Positions 25,117 through 38,685 of a DNA stretch of 64,000 nt are shown here, piece by piece. How positions within the stretch are numbered: position 1 is the first letter of the stretch; each line of letters opens with the position of its first letter. The notes beneath the pieces are model-generated. The model made no database searches. It saw only the letters and a list, made by a program, of their open reading frames with translations, and was not told the origin of the DNA. The position numbers and the translations under genes were made by a program. Origin of the DNA: Cercis canadensis. Lineage: Eukaryota > Streptophyta > Magnoliopsida > Fabales > Fabaceae. Location of the stretch: the NCBI GenBank assembly GCA_003255065.1, contig QAOA01000533.1, positions 351,149 to 415,148 on the forward strand, in the 5' to 3' direction.

Positions 25117-26814
25117 GTTAGAAACAGTTAGAAACAGGGATGAACCGAAAAGGGTCCCGGTGCAGATATAGTGACTCAACAGGAAACTGTCCAACCCCAG
25201 GTACAATTAACCATAAGCAAAATATCCGAGTTAGGAACAGGGATGAACCGAAAACGGGTCCCGGGGCAGATATAGTGACTAACCAGGAAACTGTCCTGTC
25301 CCAGATAAAGTGAACAATAAGAAAAATATCCGAGTCAGAATCAGGGATGAACCGAAAAAGGATCCCGGGGCAGATGCAGTGACTCACCAGGAAACTGTCC
25401 AGCCCAGGTACAGTGAACCATAAACAAAATATCTGAGTTAGAAACAGGGATGAACCGAAAACAGGTTCCGGGGCAGATATAGTGACTCACCAGGAAACTG
25501 TCTATCCCTAGATACAGTAAACCATAAGAAACATATCCGAGTTAGAAACTGTTATAAATAGAAATGAACCGAAAATGGGTCCCGGGACAGATATAGTCAC
25601 TCACCAGAAATCTGTACAGACCAAGATACAGTGAACTATAGGAAAAATGTCCGAGTTAGACACATTTAGAAACAGGGATGAAACGAAACAGGGTCCCGGG
25701 GCAGATATAGTGACTCACCAGGAAACTGTCCAGCCCCAGATACAGTGAACCAAAAGAAAAATATCCGAGTTAGAAACAGGGATGAACCGAAACAGGGCCC
25801 TGGGCCAGATATAGTGACTCACAAGGAAACTATCCAGCCCCAGATACAGTGAACCAGAAGAAAAATTTCCAAGTTAGAAAAAGGGATGAACCGAAAAAGG
25901 GTCCCGGGGCAGATATAGTCACTCACCAGGAAACTGTCCAACCCCAGATTCAATGAACCAACAGAAAACTATCCGAGTCAGAAACAATTAGAAACAAGGA
26001 TGAACCGAAAAAGGGTCCCGAGGCAGATATAGTGACCCACAAGGAAACTGTCCAGCCCCAGATACAGTGAACCAAAATATAAATATCCGAGTTAGAAACA
26101 GTTAGAAACAGGGATGAACCGAAAAGGTTCCCGGTGCAGATATAGTGACTCAACAGGAAACTGTCCAGCCCCAGGTACAATTAACCATAAGCAAAATATC
26201 CAAGTTAGGAACAGGGATGAACCGAAAACGGGTCCCGGGGCAGATATAGTGACTCACCAGGAAACTGTCCAGTCCCAGATAAAGAGAACAATAAGAAAAA
26301 TATCCGAGTCAGAATCAGAGATGAACCGAAAAAGGGTCCCGGGGCAGATGTAGTGAATCACTAGGAAACTGTCCAGCCCCAGGTACAGTGAACCATAAGC
26401 AAAATATCCGAGTTAGAACCAGGTATGAACCGAAAACGGGTTCCGGGGCAGATATAGTGACTCAACAGGAAACTGTCTATCCCCAGATACAGTAAACCAT
26501 AAGAAACATATCCGAGTTAGAAACAGTTAGAAACAAGAATGAACCGAAAATGGGTCCCGAGGCAGATATAGTGACTCACCAGAAATTTGTACAGTCCGTG
26601 ATACAGTGAACTATAAGAAAAATGTTCGAGTTAGAAACATTTAGAAACAGGGATGAAACGAAACAGGTTCCCGGGGCAGATATAGTGGCTCACCAGGAAA
26701 CTGTCCAGCCCCAGATACAGTGAACCAAAAGAAAAATATCCGAGTTAGAAACAGGGATTAACCGAAACAGGGCCCTGGGCCAGATATTGTGACTCAACAG
26801 GAAACTATCCAGCC

Positions 26815-26845
26815 CCAGATACAGTGTTAGTTAGAAACAGGGATG
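26815..26845 (+). other. Broken junction A5 to A9
   Basis: A CCCTGGGCC-type monomer stops at AGATACAGTG and passes through TTAGTTAGAAACAGG into the A9 monomer (GAAAAGGGTCCCGGTGCAG). The end of A5 and all of A6-A8 are missing compared with the HOR-A order. Confidence 0.8.
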
Positions 26846-28219
26846 AACCGAAAAGGGTCCCGGTGCAGATATAATGACTTAACAGGAAACTGTCCAGCCC
26901 CAGGTACAATTAACCATACGCAAAATATCCGAGTTAGGAACAGGGATGAACCGAAAACGGGTCCTGGGGCAGATATAGTGACTTACCAGGTAACTGTCCA
27001 GTCCCAGATAAAGTGAACAATAAGAAAAATATCCGAGTCAGAATCAGAGATGAACCGAAAAAAGGTCCCGAGGAAGATGCAGTGACTCACCAGGAAACTG
27101 TCCAGCCCCAGGTAGAGTGAACTATAAGCAAAATATCCGAGTTAGAAACAGGGATGAACCGAAAACGGGTCCCGGGGCAGATAAAGTGACTCACCAGGAA
27201 ACTGTCCAGCCCCAGGTACAGTGAACCATAAGCAAAATATCCGAGTCAGGATCAGGGATGAACCGAAAAAGGGTCCCGGGGCAGATGTAGTGACTCACCA
27301 GGAAACTGTCCAGCCCCAGGTACAGTGAACCATAAGCAAAATATCCGAGTTAAAAACAGGGAGGAACCAAAAAAGGGTTCCGGGGCAGATATAGTGACTC
27401 ACCAGGAAACAGTCTTTCCCCAGATACAGTAAATCATAAGAAACATATCCGAGTTAGAAACAGTTAGAAACAGGAATGAACCGAAAATGGGTCCCGAGGC
27501 AGATATAGTGACTCACCAGAAATTTGTACAGTCCGAGATACAGTGAACTATAAGAAAAATGTCCGAGTTAGAAACATTTAGAAACAGGTATGAAACGAAA
27601 CAGGGTCCCGGGGCAGATATAGTGACTCACCAGGAAACTGTCCAGCCCAGATACAGTGAACCAAAAGAAAAATATCCGAGTTAGAAACAGGGATGAACCG
27701 AAACAGGACCCTGGGCCAGATATAGTGACTCACCAGGAAACTATCCAGCCCCAGATACAGTGAACCAGAAGAAAAATATCCGAGTTAGAAAAAGGGATGA
27801 ACCGAAAAAAGGTCCCGGGGCAGATATAGTTACTCACCAGGAAACTGTCCAGCCCTAGATTCAGTGAACCAACAGAAAACTATCCGAGTCAGAAACAGTT
27901 AGAAACAAGGATGAACCGAAAAAGGTTCCCGGGGCAGATATAGTGACTCACCAGGAATCTGTCCAGTCCTAGATACAGTGAATTATAAGAAAAATATCCG
28001 AGTTAGAAACATTTAGAAACAGGGATGAACCGAAACAGGGTCCCGGGGCAGATATAGTGACTCACCAGGAAACTGTCCAGTCCCAGATAAAGTGAACCAT
28101 AAGAAAAATATCCGAGTCAGAAATAGGGATGAACCGAAACAGGGCCCTGGGCCAGATATAGTGACTCACCAGGAAACTATCCAGCCCCAGATACAGTGAA
28201 CCAGAAGAAAAATATCCGA

Positions 28220-28739
28220 GTTAGAAACAGGGATGAACCGAAAAAGGGTCCCGGGGCAGATATAGTGACTCACCAGGAAACTGTCCAGCCCCAGATACAG
28301 TGAACCATAAGAAAAATATCCGAGTTAGAAACAGGGATGAACCGAAAACGGGTCCCGGGGCAGATATAGTGACTCACCAGGAAACTGTCCAGCCCCAGAT
28401 ACAGTGAACCATAAGAAAAATATCCGAGTTAGAAACAGGGATGAACCGAAAACGGGTCCCGGGGCAGATATAGTGACTCACCAGGAAACTGTCCAGCCCC
28501 AGATACAGTGAACCATAAGAAAAATATCCGAGTTAGAAACAGGGATGAACCGAAAACGGGTCCCGGGGCAGATATAGTGACTCACCAGGAAACTGTCCAG
28601 CCCCAGATACAGTGAACCATAAGAAAAATATCCGAGTTAGAAACAGGGATGAACCGAAAACGGGTCCCGGGGCAGATATAGTGACTCACCAGGAAACTGT
28701 CCAGCCCCAGATACAGTGAACCATAAGAAAAATATCCGA
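28220..28739 (+). repeat. Homogenised run of five 104-bp monomers (GAAAACGGG form)
   Basis: Starts are 28220, 28324, 28428, 28532 and 28636. The last four read identically and carry GAAAACGGGTCCCGGGG, unlike the GAAACAGGG form that dominates the other homogenised blocks. So a different founder monomer was amplified here. Confidence 0.9.
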
Positions 28740-31700
28740 GTTAGAAACAGGGATGAACCGAAAACGGGTCTCGGGGCAGATATAGTGACTCACCAGGAAA
28801 CTGTCCAGTCCCAGATAAAGTGAACAATAAGAAAAATATCCGAGTCAGAATCAGAGATGAACCGAAAAAAGGTCCCGGGGAAGATGCAGTGACTCACCAG
28901 GAAACTGTCCAGCCCCAGGTACAGTGAACTATAAGCAAAATATCCGAGTTAGAAACAGGGATGAACCGAAAACGGGTCCCGGGGCAGATAAAGTGACTCA
29001 CCAGGAAACTGTCCAGCCCCAGGTACAGTGAACCATAAGCAAAATATCCGAGTCAGGATCAGGGATGATCCGAAAAAGGGTCCCGGGGCAGATGCAGTGA
29101 CTCACCAGGAAACTGTCCAGCCCCAGGTACAGTGAACCATAAGCAAAATATCCGAGTTAGAAACAGGGATGAACCGAAAACGGGTCCCGGGGCAGATATA
29201 GTGACTCACCAGGAAACTGTCCAGCCCCAGATATAGTGAACCATAAGAAAAATATCCGAGTTCGAAAAAGTTAGAAACAGGGATGAACCGAAAACAGGTC
29301 CCGGGGCAGATATAATGACTCACCAGGAAATTGTCGAGTCCCAGATAAAATGAACCATAAGAAAAATATCCGAGTTAGAAACAGGGATGAACCGAAAAAG
29401 GGTCCCGGGGCAGATATAGTGACTCACCAGGAAACTGTCCAGCCCCAGGTACAGTGAACCATAAGCAAAATATCCGAGTTAGAAACAGGTAAAAACCGAA
29501 AACGGGTCCCGGGGTAGATATAGTGACTCACCAGGAAACTGTCCAGCCCCAGATACAGTGAACCATAAGAAAAATAACCGAGTTAGAAAAAGTTAGAAAC
29601 CTGGATGAACCAAAAACAGGTCCCGGGGCAGATATAATGACTCACCAGGAAATTGTCGACTCCTAGATAAAATGAACCATAAGAAAAATATCCGAGTTAG
29701 AAACAGGGATGAACCGAAAAAGGACCCTGGGCCAGATATAGTGACTCACCAGGAAACTATCCAGCCCCAAATACAGTGAACCAAAAGAAAAATATCCGAG
29801 TCAGAATCAGGGATAAACCGATAAAGGGTCCCGGGGCAGATGCAGTGACTCACCAGGAAACTGTCCAGCCCCAGGTACAGTGAACCATAAGCAAAATATC
29901 CGAGTTAGAAACAGGGATGAACCGAAAACGGGTCCCGGGGCAGATATAGTGACTCACCAGAAATCTGTACAGTCCGAGATACAGTGAACTATAAGAAAAA
30001 TGTCCGAGTTAGAAACATTTAGAAAGAGGGATGAAACGAAACAGGGTCCCAGGGCAGATATAGTGACTCACCAGGAAACTGTCCAGCCCCAGATACAGTG
30101 AACCAAAAGAAAAATATCCGAGTTAGAAACAGGGATGAACCGAAACAGGACCCTGGGCCAGATATAGTGACTCACCAGGAAACTATCCAGCCCCAGATAC
30201 AGTGAACCAGAAGAAAAATATCCGAGTTAGAAAAAGGAATGAACCGAAAAAGGGTCCCGGGGCAGATATAGTCACTCACCAGGAAACTGTCCAGCCCCAG
30301 ATTAAGTGAACCAACAGAAAACTATACGAGTCAGAAACAGTTAGAAACAAGGATGAAACGAAACAGGGTCCCGGGGCAGATATAGTGACTCACCAGGAAA
30401 CTGTCCAGCCCCAGATACAGTGAACCAAAAGAAAAATATCCGAGTTACAAACAGGGATGAACCGAAACAGGACCCTGGGCCAGATATAGTGACTCACCAG
30501 GAAACTATCCAGCCCCAGATACAGTGAACCAGAAGAAAAATATTCGAGTTAGAAAAAGGGATGAACCGAAAAAAGGTCCCGGGGCAGATATAGTTACTCA
30601 CCAGGAAACTGTACAGCCCCAGATTCAGTGAACCGACAGAAAACTATCCGAGTCAGAAACAGTTAGAAACAAGGATGAACCGAAAAAGGGTCCCGGGGCA
30701 GATATAGTGACTCACCAAGAATCTGTCCAATCCTAGATACAGTGAATTATAAGAAAAATATCCGAGTTAGAAACATTTAGAAACAGGGATGAACCGAAAC
30801 AGGGTCCCGGGGCAGATATAGTGACCCACCAGGAAACTGTCCTGCCCCAGATACAGTGAAACAAAATAAAAATATCCGAGTTAGAAACAGGGATGAACCG
30901 AAAAGGGTCCCGGTGCAGATGTAGTGACTCAACAGGAAACTGTCCAGCCCCAGGTACAATTAACCATAAGCAAAATATCCGAGTTAGGAAAAGGGATGAA
31001 CCGAAAACGGGTCCCGGGGCAGATATAGTGACTCACCAGGAAACTGTCTATCCCTAGATACAGTAAACCATAAGAAACATATCCGAGTTAGAAACAGTTA
31101 GATATAGGAATGAACCGAAAGTGTTTCCCGGGGCAGATATAGTGACACAACAGAAATCTGTCCAGCCCCAGATACAGTGAACCATAAGAAAAATATCCGA
31201 GTTAGAAAAAGTTAAAACAGGGATGAACCGAAAACAGGTCCCGGGGCAGATATAATGACTCACGAGGAAATTGTCGAGTCCCAGATAAAATAAACTATAA
31301 GAAAAATATCCGAGTCAGAAACAGGGATGAATCGAAAAAGGGTCCCGGGGCAGATATAGTGAGTCACCAGGAAACTGTCTAGCCCCAGGTACAGTGAACC
31401 ATAAGCAAAATATCCGAGTTAGAAACAGGGATGAACCGAAACAGGGCCCTGGGCAGTGACTCACCAAGAAACTGTACAGCCCCAGATATAGTGAACCAAA
31501 AGAAAAATATCCGAGTTAGAAATAGTTAGAAACAGGGACGAACCGAAAAATGGTCCCGGGGCAGATATAGTGTATCACCAGGAAACTGTCCAGTCCCAGA
31601 TACAGGGAACCGTAAGAAAAATATCTGACTCAGATACATGGAGGAACAGAAACAGGGTCCTGGGCCAGATATAGTGACTCACCAGGAAAATGTCCTGCCC

Positions 31701-33062
31701 CAGATAAAGTGATCCATAAGAAAAATATCCGAGTCAGAAACAGGGATGAACCGAAACAGGTCCCTGGGCCAGATATAGTGACTCACCAGGAAACTATCCA
31801 GCCCCAGATACAGTGAACCAGAAGAAAAATATCCAAGTTAGAAAAATGGATGAACCGAAAAAGGGTCCCGGGACAGATATAGTCACTCACCAGGAATCTG
31901 TCCAGCCCCAGATTCAGTGAACCAACAGAAAACTATCCGAGTCAGAAACAGTTAGAAACAAGGATGAACCGAAAAAGGGTCCCGGGGCAGATATAGTGAC
32001 TCACCAGGAATCTGTCCAGTCCTAGATACAGTGAATTATAAGAAAAATAACCGAGTTAGAGACATTTAGAAACAGGGATGAACCGAAAAGGGTCCCGGTG
32101 CAGATATAGTGACTCAACAGGAAACTGTCCAGCCCCAGGTACAATTAACCATAAGCAAAATATCCGAGTTAGGAACAGGGATGAACCGAAAACGGGTCCC
32201 GGGGCAGATATAGTGACTCACCAGGAAACTGTCCAGTCCCAGATAAAGTGAACAATAAGAAAAATATCCGAGTCAGAATCAGGGATGAACCGAAAAAGGG
32301 TCCCGGGGCAGATGCAGTGACTCACCAGGAAACTGTCCAGCCCCAGGTACAGTGAACCATAAGCAAAATATCCGAGTTAGAAACAGGGATGAACCGAAAA
32401 CGGGTTCCGGGGCAGATATAGTGACTCAACAGGAAACTGTCTATCCCCAGATATAGTAAACCATAAGAAACATATCCGAGTTAGAAACAGTTAGAAACAG
32501 GAATGAACCGAAAATGAGTCCCGGGGCAGATATAGTGACTCACCAGAAATTTGTACAGTCCGAGACACAGTGAACTATAAGAAAAATGTCCGAGTTAGAA
32601 ACATTTAGAAACAGGGATGAAACGAAACAGGGTCCCGGGGCAGATATAGTGACTCACCAGGAAACTGTGCAGCCCCAGATACAGTGAACCAAAAGAAAAA
32701 TATGCGAGTTAGAAACAGGGATAAACCGAAACAGGACCCTGGGCCAGATATCGTGACTCACCAGGAAACTATCCAGCCCCAGATACAGTGAACCAGAAGA
32801 AAAATATCCGAGTTAGAAAAAGGGATAAACCAAAAAAGGGATCCGGGGTAGATATAGTCACTCACCAGGAAACTGTCCAGCCCCAGATTCAGTGAACCAA
32901 CAGAAAACTATCCGAGTCAGAAACAGTTAGAAACAAGTATGAACCGAAAAAGGGTCCCGGGGCAGATATAGTGACTCACCAGGAATCTGTCCAGTCCTAG
33001 ATACAGTGAATTATAAGAAAACTAACCGAGTTAGAAACAATTAGAAACATGGATGAACCGAA

Positions 33063-33132
33063 ACAGGGTCCCGAGGCAGATATAGTGACCCAGCAGAACA
33101 GGGTCCCGTGGCAGATATAGTGACCCACCAGG
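33063..33132 (+). repeat. 35-bp within-monomer duplication
   Basis: ACAGGGTCCCG at 33063 recurs at 33098. The unit ends GTGACCCAGCAGA in the first copy, and the second continues GTGACCCACCAGG. It gives an over-long A8-type monomer. Confidence 0.82.
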
Positions 33133-34381
33133 AAACTGTCCAGCCCCAGATACAGTGAACCAAAAGAAAAATATCCGAGTTAGAAACAGGGATTAACTGA
33201 AAACGGGTCCCGGGGCAGATATAGTGACTTACCAGGAAACTGTCCAACCCCAGATACAGTGAACCATCAGAAAAATATCCGAGTTAGAAAAAGTTAGAAA
33301 CAGGGAGGAACCGAAAATGGGTCCCGGGGCAGATATAATGACTCACCAGGAAACTCTCCAGTCCCAATAAAGTGAACCATAAGAAAAGTATCCGAGTTAG
33401 AAACAGTTAGAAAAAGGGATGAACCGAAAACGGGTCCCGGGGCAGATATAGTGACTCACCAGGAAACTGTCCAGCCCCAGGTACAGTGAACCGTAAGCAA
33501 AATAACAGAGTTAGAAACATTTAGAAACAGAGATGAACCGAAACAGGGTCCCGGGGCAGATATAGTGACTCACCAGGAAACTGTCCAGTCCCAGATAAAG
33601 TGAACAATAAGAAAAATATCCGAGTCAGAATCAGGGATGAACCGAAAAAGGGTCCCGGGGCAGATGCAGTGACTCACCAGGAAACTGTCCAGCCCCAGGT
33701 ACAGTGAACCATAAGCAAAATATCCGAGTTAGAAACAGGGATGAACCGAAAACGGGTCCCGGGGCAGATATAGTGACTCACCAGAAATCTGTACAGTCCG
33801 AGATACAGTAAACTATAAGAAAAATGTCCAAGTTAGAAACATTTAGAAACAGGGACGAAACGAAACAGGGTCCCGGGGCAGATATAGTGACTCACCAGGA
33901 AACTGTCCAGCCCCAGATATAGTGAACCAAAAGAAAAATATCCAAGTTAGAAACAGGGATGAACCGAAACAGGGCCTTGGGCCAGATATAGTGACTCATC
34001 AGGAAACTATCCAGCCCCAGATACAGTGAACCAGAAGAAAAATATCCGAGTTAGAAAAAGGGATGAACTGAAAAAGGGTCCCGGGGCAGATATAGTCACT
34101 CACCAGGAAACTGTCCAGCCCCAGATTCAGTGAACCAACAGAAAACTATCCCAGTCAGAAACAGTTAGAAACAAGGATGAACCGAAAAAGGGTCCCGGGG
34201 CAGATATAGTGACTCGCCAGGAATCTGTCCAGTCCTAGATACAGTGAATTATAAGAAAAATATCCGAGTTAGAAACATTTAGAAACAGGGATTAACTGAA
34301 ACAGGGTACCGGGGCAGATATAATGATCTACCAGGAAACTGTCCAGCCCCAGATACAGTGAGCCAAAATAAAAATATCCGA

Positions 34382-37300
34382 GTTAGAAACAGGGATGAAC
34401 CGAAACAGGGTCCCGGGGCAGATATAGTGACTCACCAGGAAACTGTCCAGCCCCAGATACAGTGAACCATAAGAAAAATATCCGAGTTAGAAACAGTTAG
34501 AAACAGGGATGAACCGAAACAGGGTCCCGGGGCAGATATAGTGACTCACCAGGAAACTGTCCAGCCCCAGATACAGTGAACCATAAGAAAAATATCCGAG
34601 TTAGAAACAGGGATGAACCGAAACAGGGTCCCGGGGCAGATATAGTGACTCACCAGGAAACTGTCCAGCCCCAGATACAGTGAACCATAAGAAAAATATC
34701 CGAGTTAGAAACAGGGATGAACCGAAACAGGGTCCCGGGGCAGATATAGTGACTCACCAGGAAACTGTCCAGCCCCAGATACAGTGAACCATAAGAAAAA
34801 TATCCGAGTTAGAAACAGGGATGAACCGAAACAGGGTCCCGGGGCAGATATAGTGACTCACCAGGAAACTGTCCAGCCCCAGATACAGTGAACCATAAGA
34901 AAAATATCCGAGTTAGAAACAGGGATGAACCGAAACAGGGTCCCGGGGCAGATATAGTGACTCACCAGGAAACTGTCCAGCCCCAGATACAGTGAACCAT
35001 AAGAAAAATATCCGAGTTAGAAACAGGGATGAACCGAAACAGGGTCCCGGGGCAGATATAGTGACTCACCAGGAAACTGTCCAGCCCCAGATACAGTGAA
35101 CCATAAGAAAAATATCCGAGTTAGAAACAGGGATGAACCGAAACAGGGTCCCGGGGCAGATATAGTGACTCACCAGGAAACTGTCCAGCCCCAGATACAG
35201 TGAACCATAAGAAAAATATCCGAGTTAGAAACAGGGATGAACCGAAACAGGGTCCCGGGGCAGATATAGTGACTCACCAGGAAACTGTCCAGTCCCAGAT
35301 AAAGTGAACCATAAGAAAAATATCCGAGTCAGAAACAGGGATGAACCGAAACAGGGCCCTGGGCCAGATATAGTGACTCACCAGGAAACTATCCAGCCCC
35401 AGATACAGTGAACTAGAAGAAAAATATCAGAGTTAGAAACAGGGATGAACCGAAACAGGGTCCCGGGGCAGATATAGTGACTCACCAGGAAACTGTCCAG
35501 CCCCAGATACAGTGAACCAAAAGAAAAATATCCGAGTTAGAAACAGGGATGAACCGAAACAGGGTCCCGGGGCAGATATAGTGACTCACCAGGAAACTGT
35601 CCAGCCCCAGATACAGTGAACCATAAGAAAAATATCCGAGTTAGAAACAGTTAGAAACAGGGATGAACCGAAACAGGGTCCCGGGGCAGATATAGTGACT
35701 CACCAGGAAACTGTCCAGCCCCAGATACAGTGAACCATAAGAAAAATATCCGAGTTAGAAACAGGGATGAACCGAAACAGGGTCCCGGGGCAGATATAGT
35801 GACTCACCAGGAAACTGTCCAGCCCCAGATACAGTGAACCATAAGAAAAATATCCGAGTTAGAAACAGGGATGAACCGAAAAAGGGTCCCGGGGCAGATA
35901 TAGTGACTCACCAGGAAACTGTCCAGCCCCAGGTACAGTGAACCATAAGAAAAATATCCGAGTTAGAAACAGGGATGAACCGAAACAGGGTCCCGGGGCA
36001 GATATAGTGACTCACCAGGAAACTGTCCAGCCCCAGATACTGTGAACCATAAGAAAAATATCCGAGTTAGAAACAGGGATGAACCGAAACAGGGTCCCGG
36101 GGCAGATATAGTGACTCACCAGGAAACTGTCCAGCCCCAGATACAGTGAACCATAAGAAAAATATCCGAGTTAGAAACAGGGATGAACCGAAACAGGGTC
36201 CCGGGGCAGATATAGTGACTCACCAGGAAACTGTCCAGCCCCAGATACAGTGAACCATAAGAAAAATATCCGAGTTAGAAACAGGGATGAACCGAAACAG
36301 GGTCCCGGGGCAGATATAGTGACTCACCAGGAAACTGTCCAGCCCCAGATACAGTGAACCATAAGAAAAATATCCGAGTTAGAAACAGGGATGAACCGAA
36401 ACAGGGTCCCGGGGCAGATATAGTGACTCACCAGGAAACTGTCCAGCCCCAGATACAGTGAACCATAAGAAAAATATCCGAGTTAGAAACAGGGATGAAC
36501 CGAAACAGGGTCCCGGGGCAGATATAGTGACTCACCAGGAAACTGTCCAGCCCCAGATACAGTGAACCATAAGAAAAATATCCGAGTTAGAAACAGGGAT
36601 GAACCGAAACAGGGTCCCGGGGCAGATATAGTGACTCACCAGGAAACTGTCCAGCCCCAGATACAGTGAACCATAAGAAAAATATCCGAGTTAGAAACAG
36701 GGATGAACCGAAACAGGGTCCCGGGGCAGATATAGTGACTCACCAGGAAACTGTCCAGCCCCAGATACAGTGAACCATAAGAAAAATATCCGAGTTAGAA
36801 ACAGGGATGAACCGAAACAGGGTCCCGGGGCAGATATAGTGACTCACCAGGAAACTGTCCAGCCCCAGATACAGTGAACCATAAGAAAAATATCCGAGTT
36901 AGAAACAGGGATGAACCGAAACAGGGTCCCGGGGCAGATATAGTGACTCACCAGGAAACTGTCCAGCCCCAGATACAGTGAACCATAAGAAAAATATCCG
37001 AGTTAGAAACAGGGATGAACCGAAAACGGGTCCCGGGGCAGATATAGTGACTCACCAGGAAACTGTCCAGCCCCAGGTACAGTGAACCATAAGCAAAATA
37101 TCCGAGTTAGAAACAGGGATGAACCGAAACAGGGTCCCGGGGCAGATATAGTGACTCACCAGGAAACTGTCCAGCCCCAGATACAGTGAACCATAAGAAA
37201 AATATCCGAGTTAGAAACAGGGATGAACCGAAACAGGGTCCCGGGGCAGATATAGTGACTCACCAGGAAACTGTCCAGCCCCAGATACAGTGAACCATAA

Positions 37301-38685
37301 GAAAAATATCCGAGTTAGAAACAGGGATGAACCGAAACAGGGTCCCGGGGCAGATATAGTGACTCACCAGGAAACTGTCCAGCCCCAGATACAGTGAACC
37401 ATAAGAAAAATATCCGAGTTAGAAACAGGGATGAACCGAAACAGGGTCCCGGGGCAGATATAGTGACTCACCAGGAAACTGTCCAGTCCCAGATACAGTG
37501 AATCATAAGAAAAATATCCGAGTTAGAAACAGTTAGAAACAGGGATGAACCGAAACAGGGTCCCGGGGCAGATATAGTGACTCACCAGGAAACTGTCCAG
37601 CCCCAGATACAGTGAACCATAAGAAAAATATCCGAGTTAGAAACAGGGATGAACCGAAACAGGGTCCCGGGGCAGATATAGTGACTCACCAGGAAACTGT
37701 CCAGCCCCAGATACAGTGAACCATAAGAAAAATATCCGAGTTAGAAACAGGGATGAACCGAAACAGGGTCCCGGGGCAGATATAGTGACTCACCAGGAAA
37801 CTGTCCAGCCCCAGATACAGTGAACCATAAGAAAAATATCCGAGTTAGAAACAGGGATGAACCGAAACAGGGTCCCGGGGCAGATATAGTGACTCACCAG
37901 GAAACTGTCCAGCCCCAGATACAGTGAACCATAAGAAAAATATCCGAGTTAGAAACAGGGATGAACCGAAACAGGGTCCCGGGGCAGATATAGTGACTCA
38001 CCAGGAATCTGTCCAGTCCTAGATACAGTGAACTATAAGAAAAATATCCGTGTTAGAAACATTTAGAAACAGGGATGAACCGAAACAGGGTCCCGGGCCA
38101 GATATAGTGACTCACCAGGAAACTGTCCAGTCCCAGATAAAGTGAACCATAAGAAAAATATCCGAGTCAGAAACAGGGATGAACCGAAACAGGGCCCTGG
38201 GCCAGATATAGTGACTCACCAGGAAACTATCCAGCCCCAGATACAGTGAACCAGAAGAAAAATATCCGAGTTAGAAACAGGGATGAACCGAAACAGGGTC
38301 CCGGGGCAGATATAGTGACTCACCAGGAAACTGTCCAGCCCCAGATACAGTGAACCATAAGAAAAATATCCGAGTTAGAAACAGGGATGAACCGAAACAG
38401 GGTCCCGGGGCAGATATAGTGACTCACCAGGAAACTGTCCAGCCCCAGATACAGTGAACCATAAGAAAAATATCCGAGTTAGAAACAGGGATGAACCGAA
38501 ACAGGGTCCCGGGGCAGATATAGTGACTCACCAGGAAACTGTCCAGCCCCAGATACAGTGAACCATAAGAAAAATATCCGAGTTAGAAACAGGGATGAAC
38601 CGAAACAGGGTCCCGGGGCAGATATAGTGACTCACCAGGAAACTGTCCAGCCCCAGATACAGTGAACCATAAGAAAAATATCCGA
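34382..38685 (+). repeat. Large homogenised block, 41 monomers (4304 bp)
   Basis: Starts are regular from 34382 to 38582: 37 monomers of 104 bp and four of 114 bp (34486, 35640, 37522, 38052), which sum exactly to 4304. Nearly all carry the plain GAAACAGGGTCCCGGGG form. Nine consecutive monomers from 36066 to 37001 look identical. Exceptions are 35224-35431 and 38052-38269 (GTCCCAGATAAAGTGAACC unit followed by a CCCTGGGCC unit), 35858 (GAAAAAGGG), 37002 (GAAAACGGG, GGTACAG) and 37948 (GGAATCTGTCCAGTCCTAG). HOR-A resumes with A5 at 38686. Confidence 0.92.

Larger units (their letters stand above)
15903..34381 (+). repeat. HOR-A-dominated domain with rearranged copies
   Basis: A1 markers occur near 16774, 18362, 19423, 20997, 22459, 23640, 25231, 26204, 26935, 30982 and 32168. 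Spacing is irregular because whole monomers have been gained or lost. A frequent extra is the GATATAATGACTCACC / GAAATTGTCGAGTCCC monomer, usually after a GTTAGAAAAAGTTAGAAAC start. A HOR-B island with the CAGATACATGGAGG marker lies at about 31400-31840. Local duplications and junctions within it are listed separately. Confidence 0.75.

Noticed and set aside
34382..38685. CRISPR array
   Set aside because: The repeats are 104 bp with no unique spacers between them, and the genome context is eukaryotic satellite DNA.
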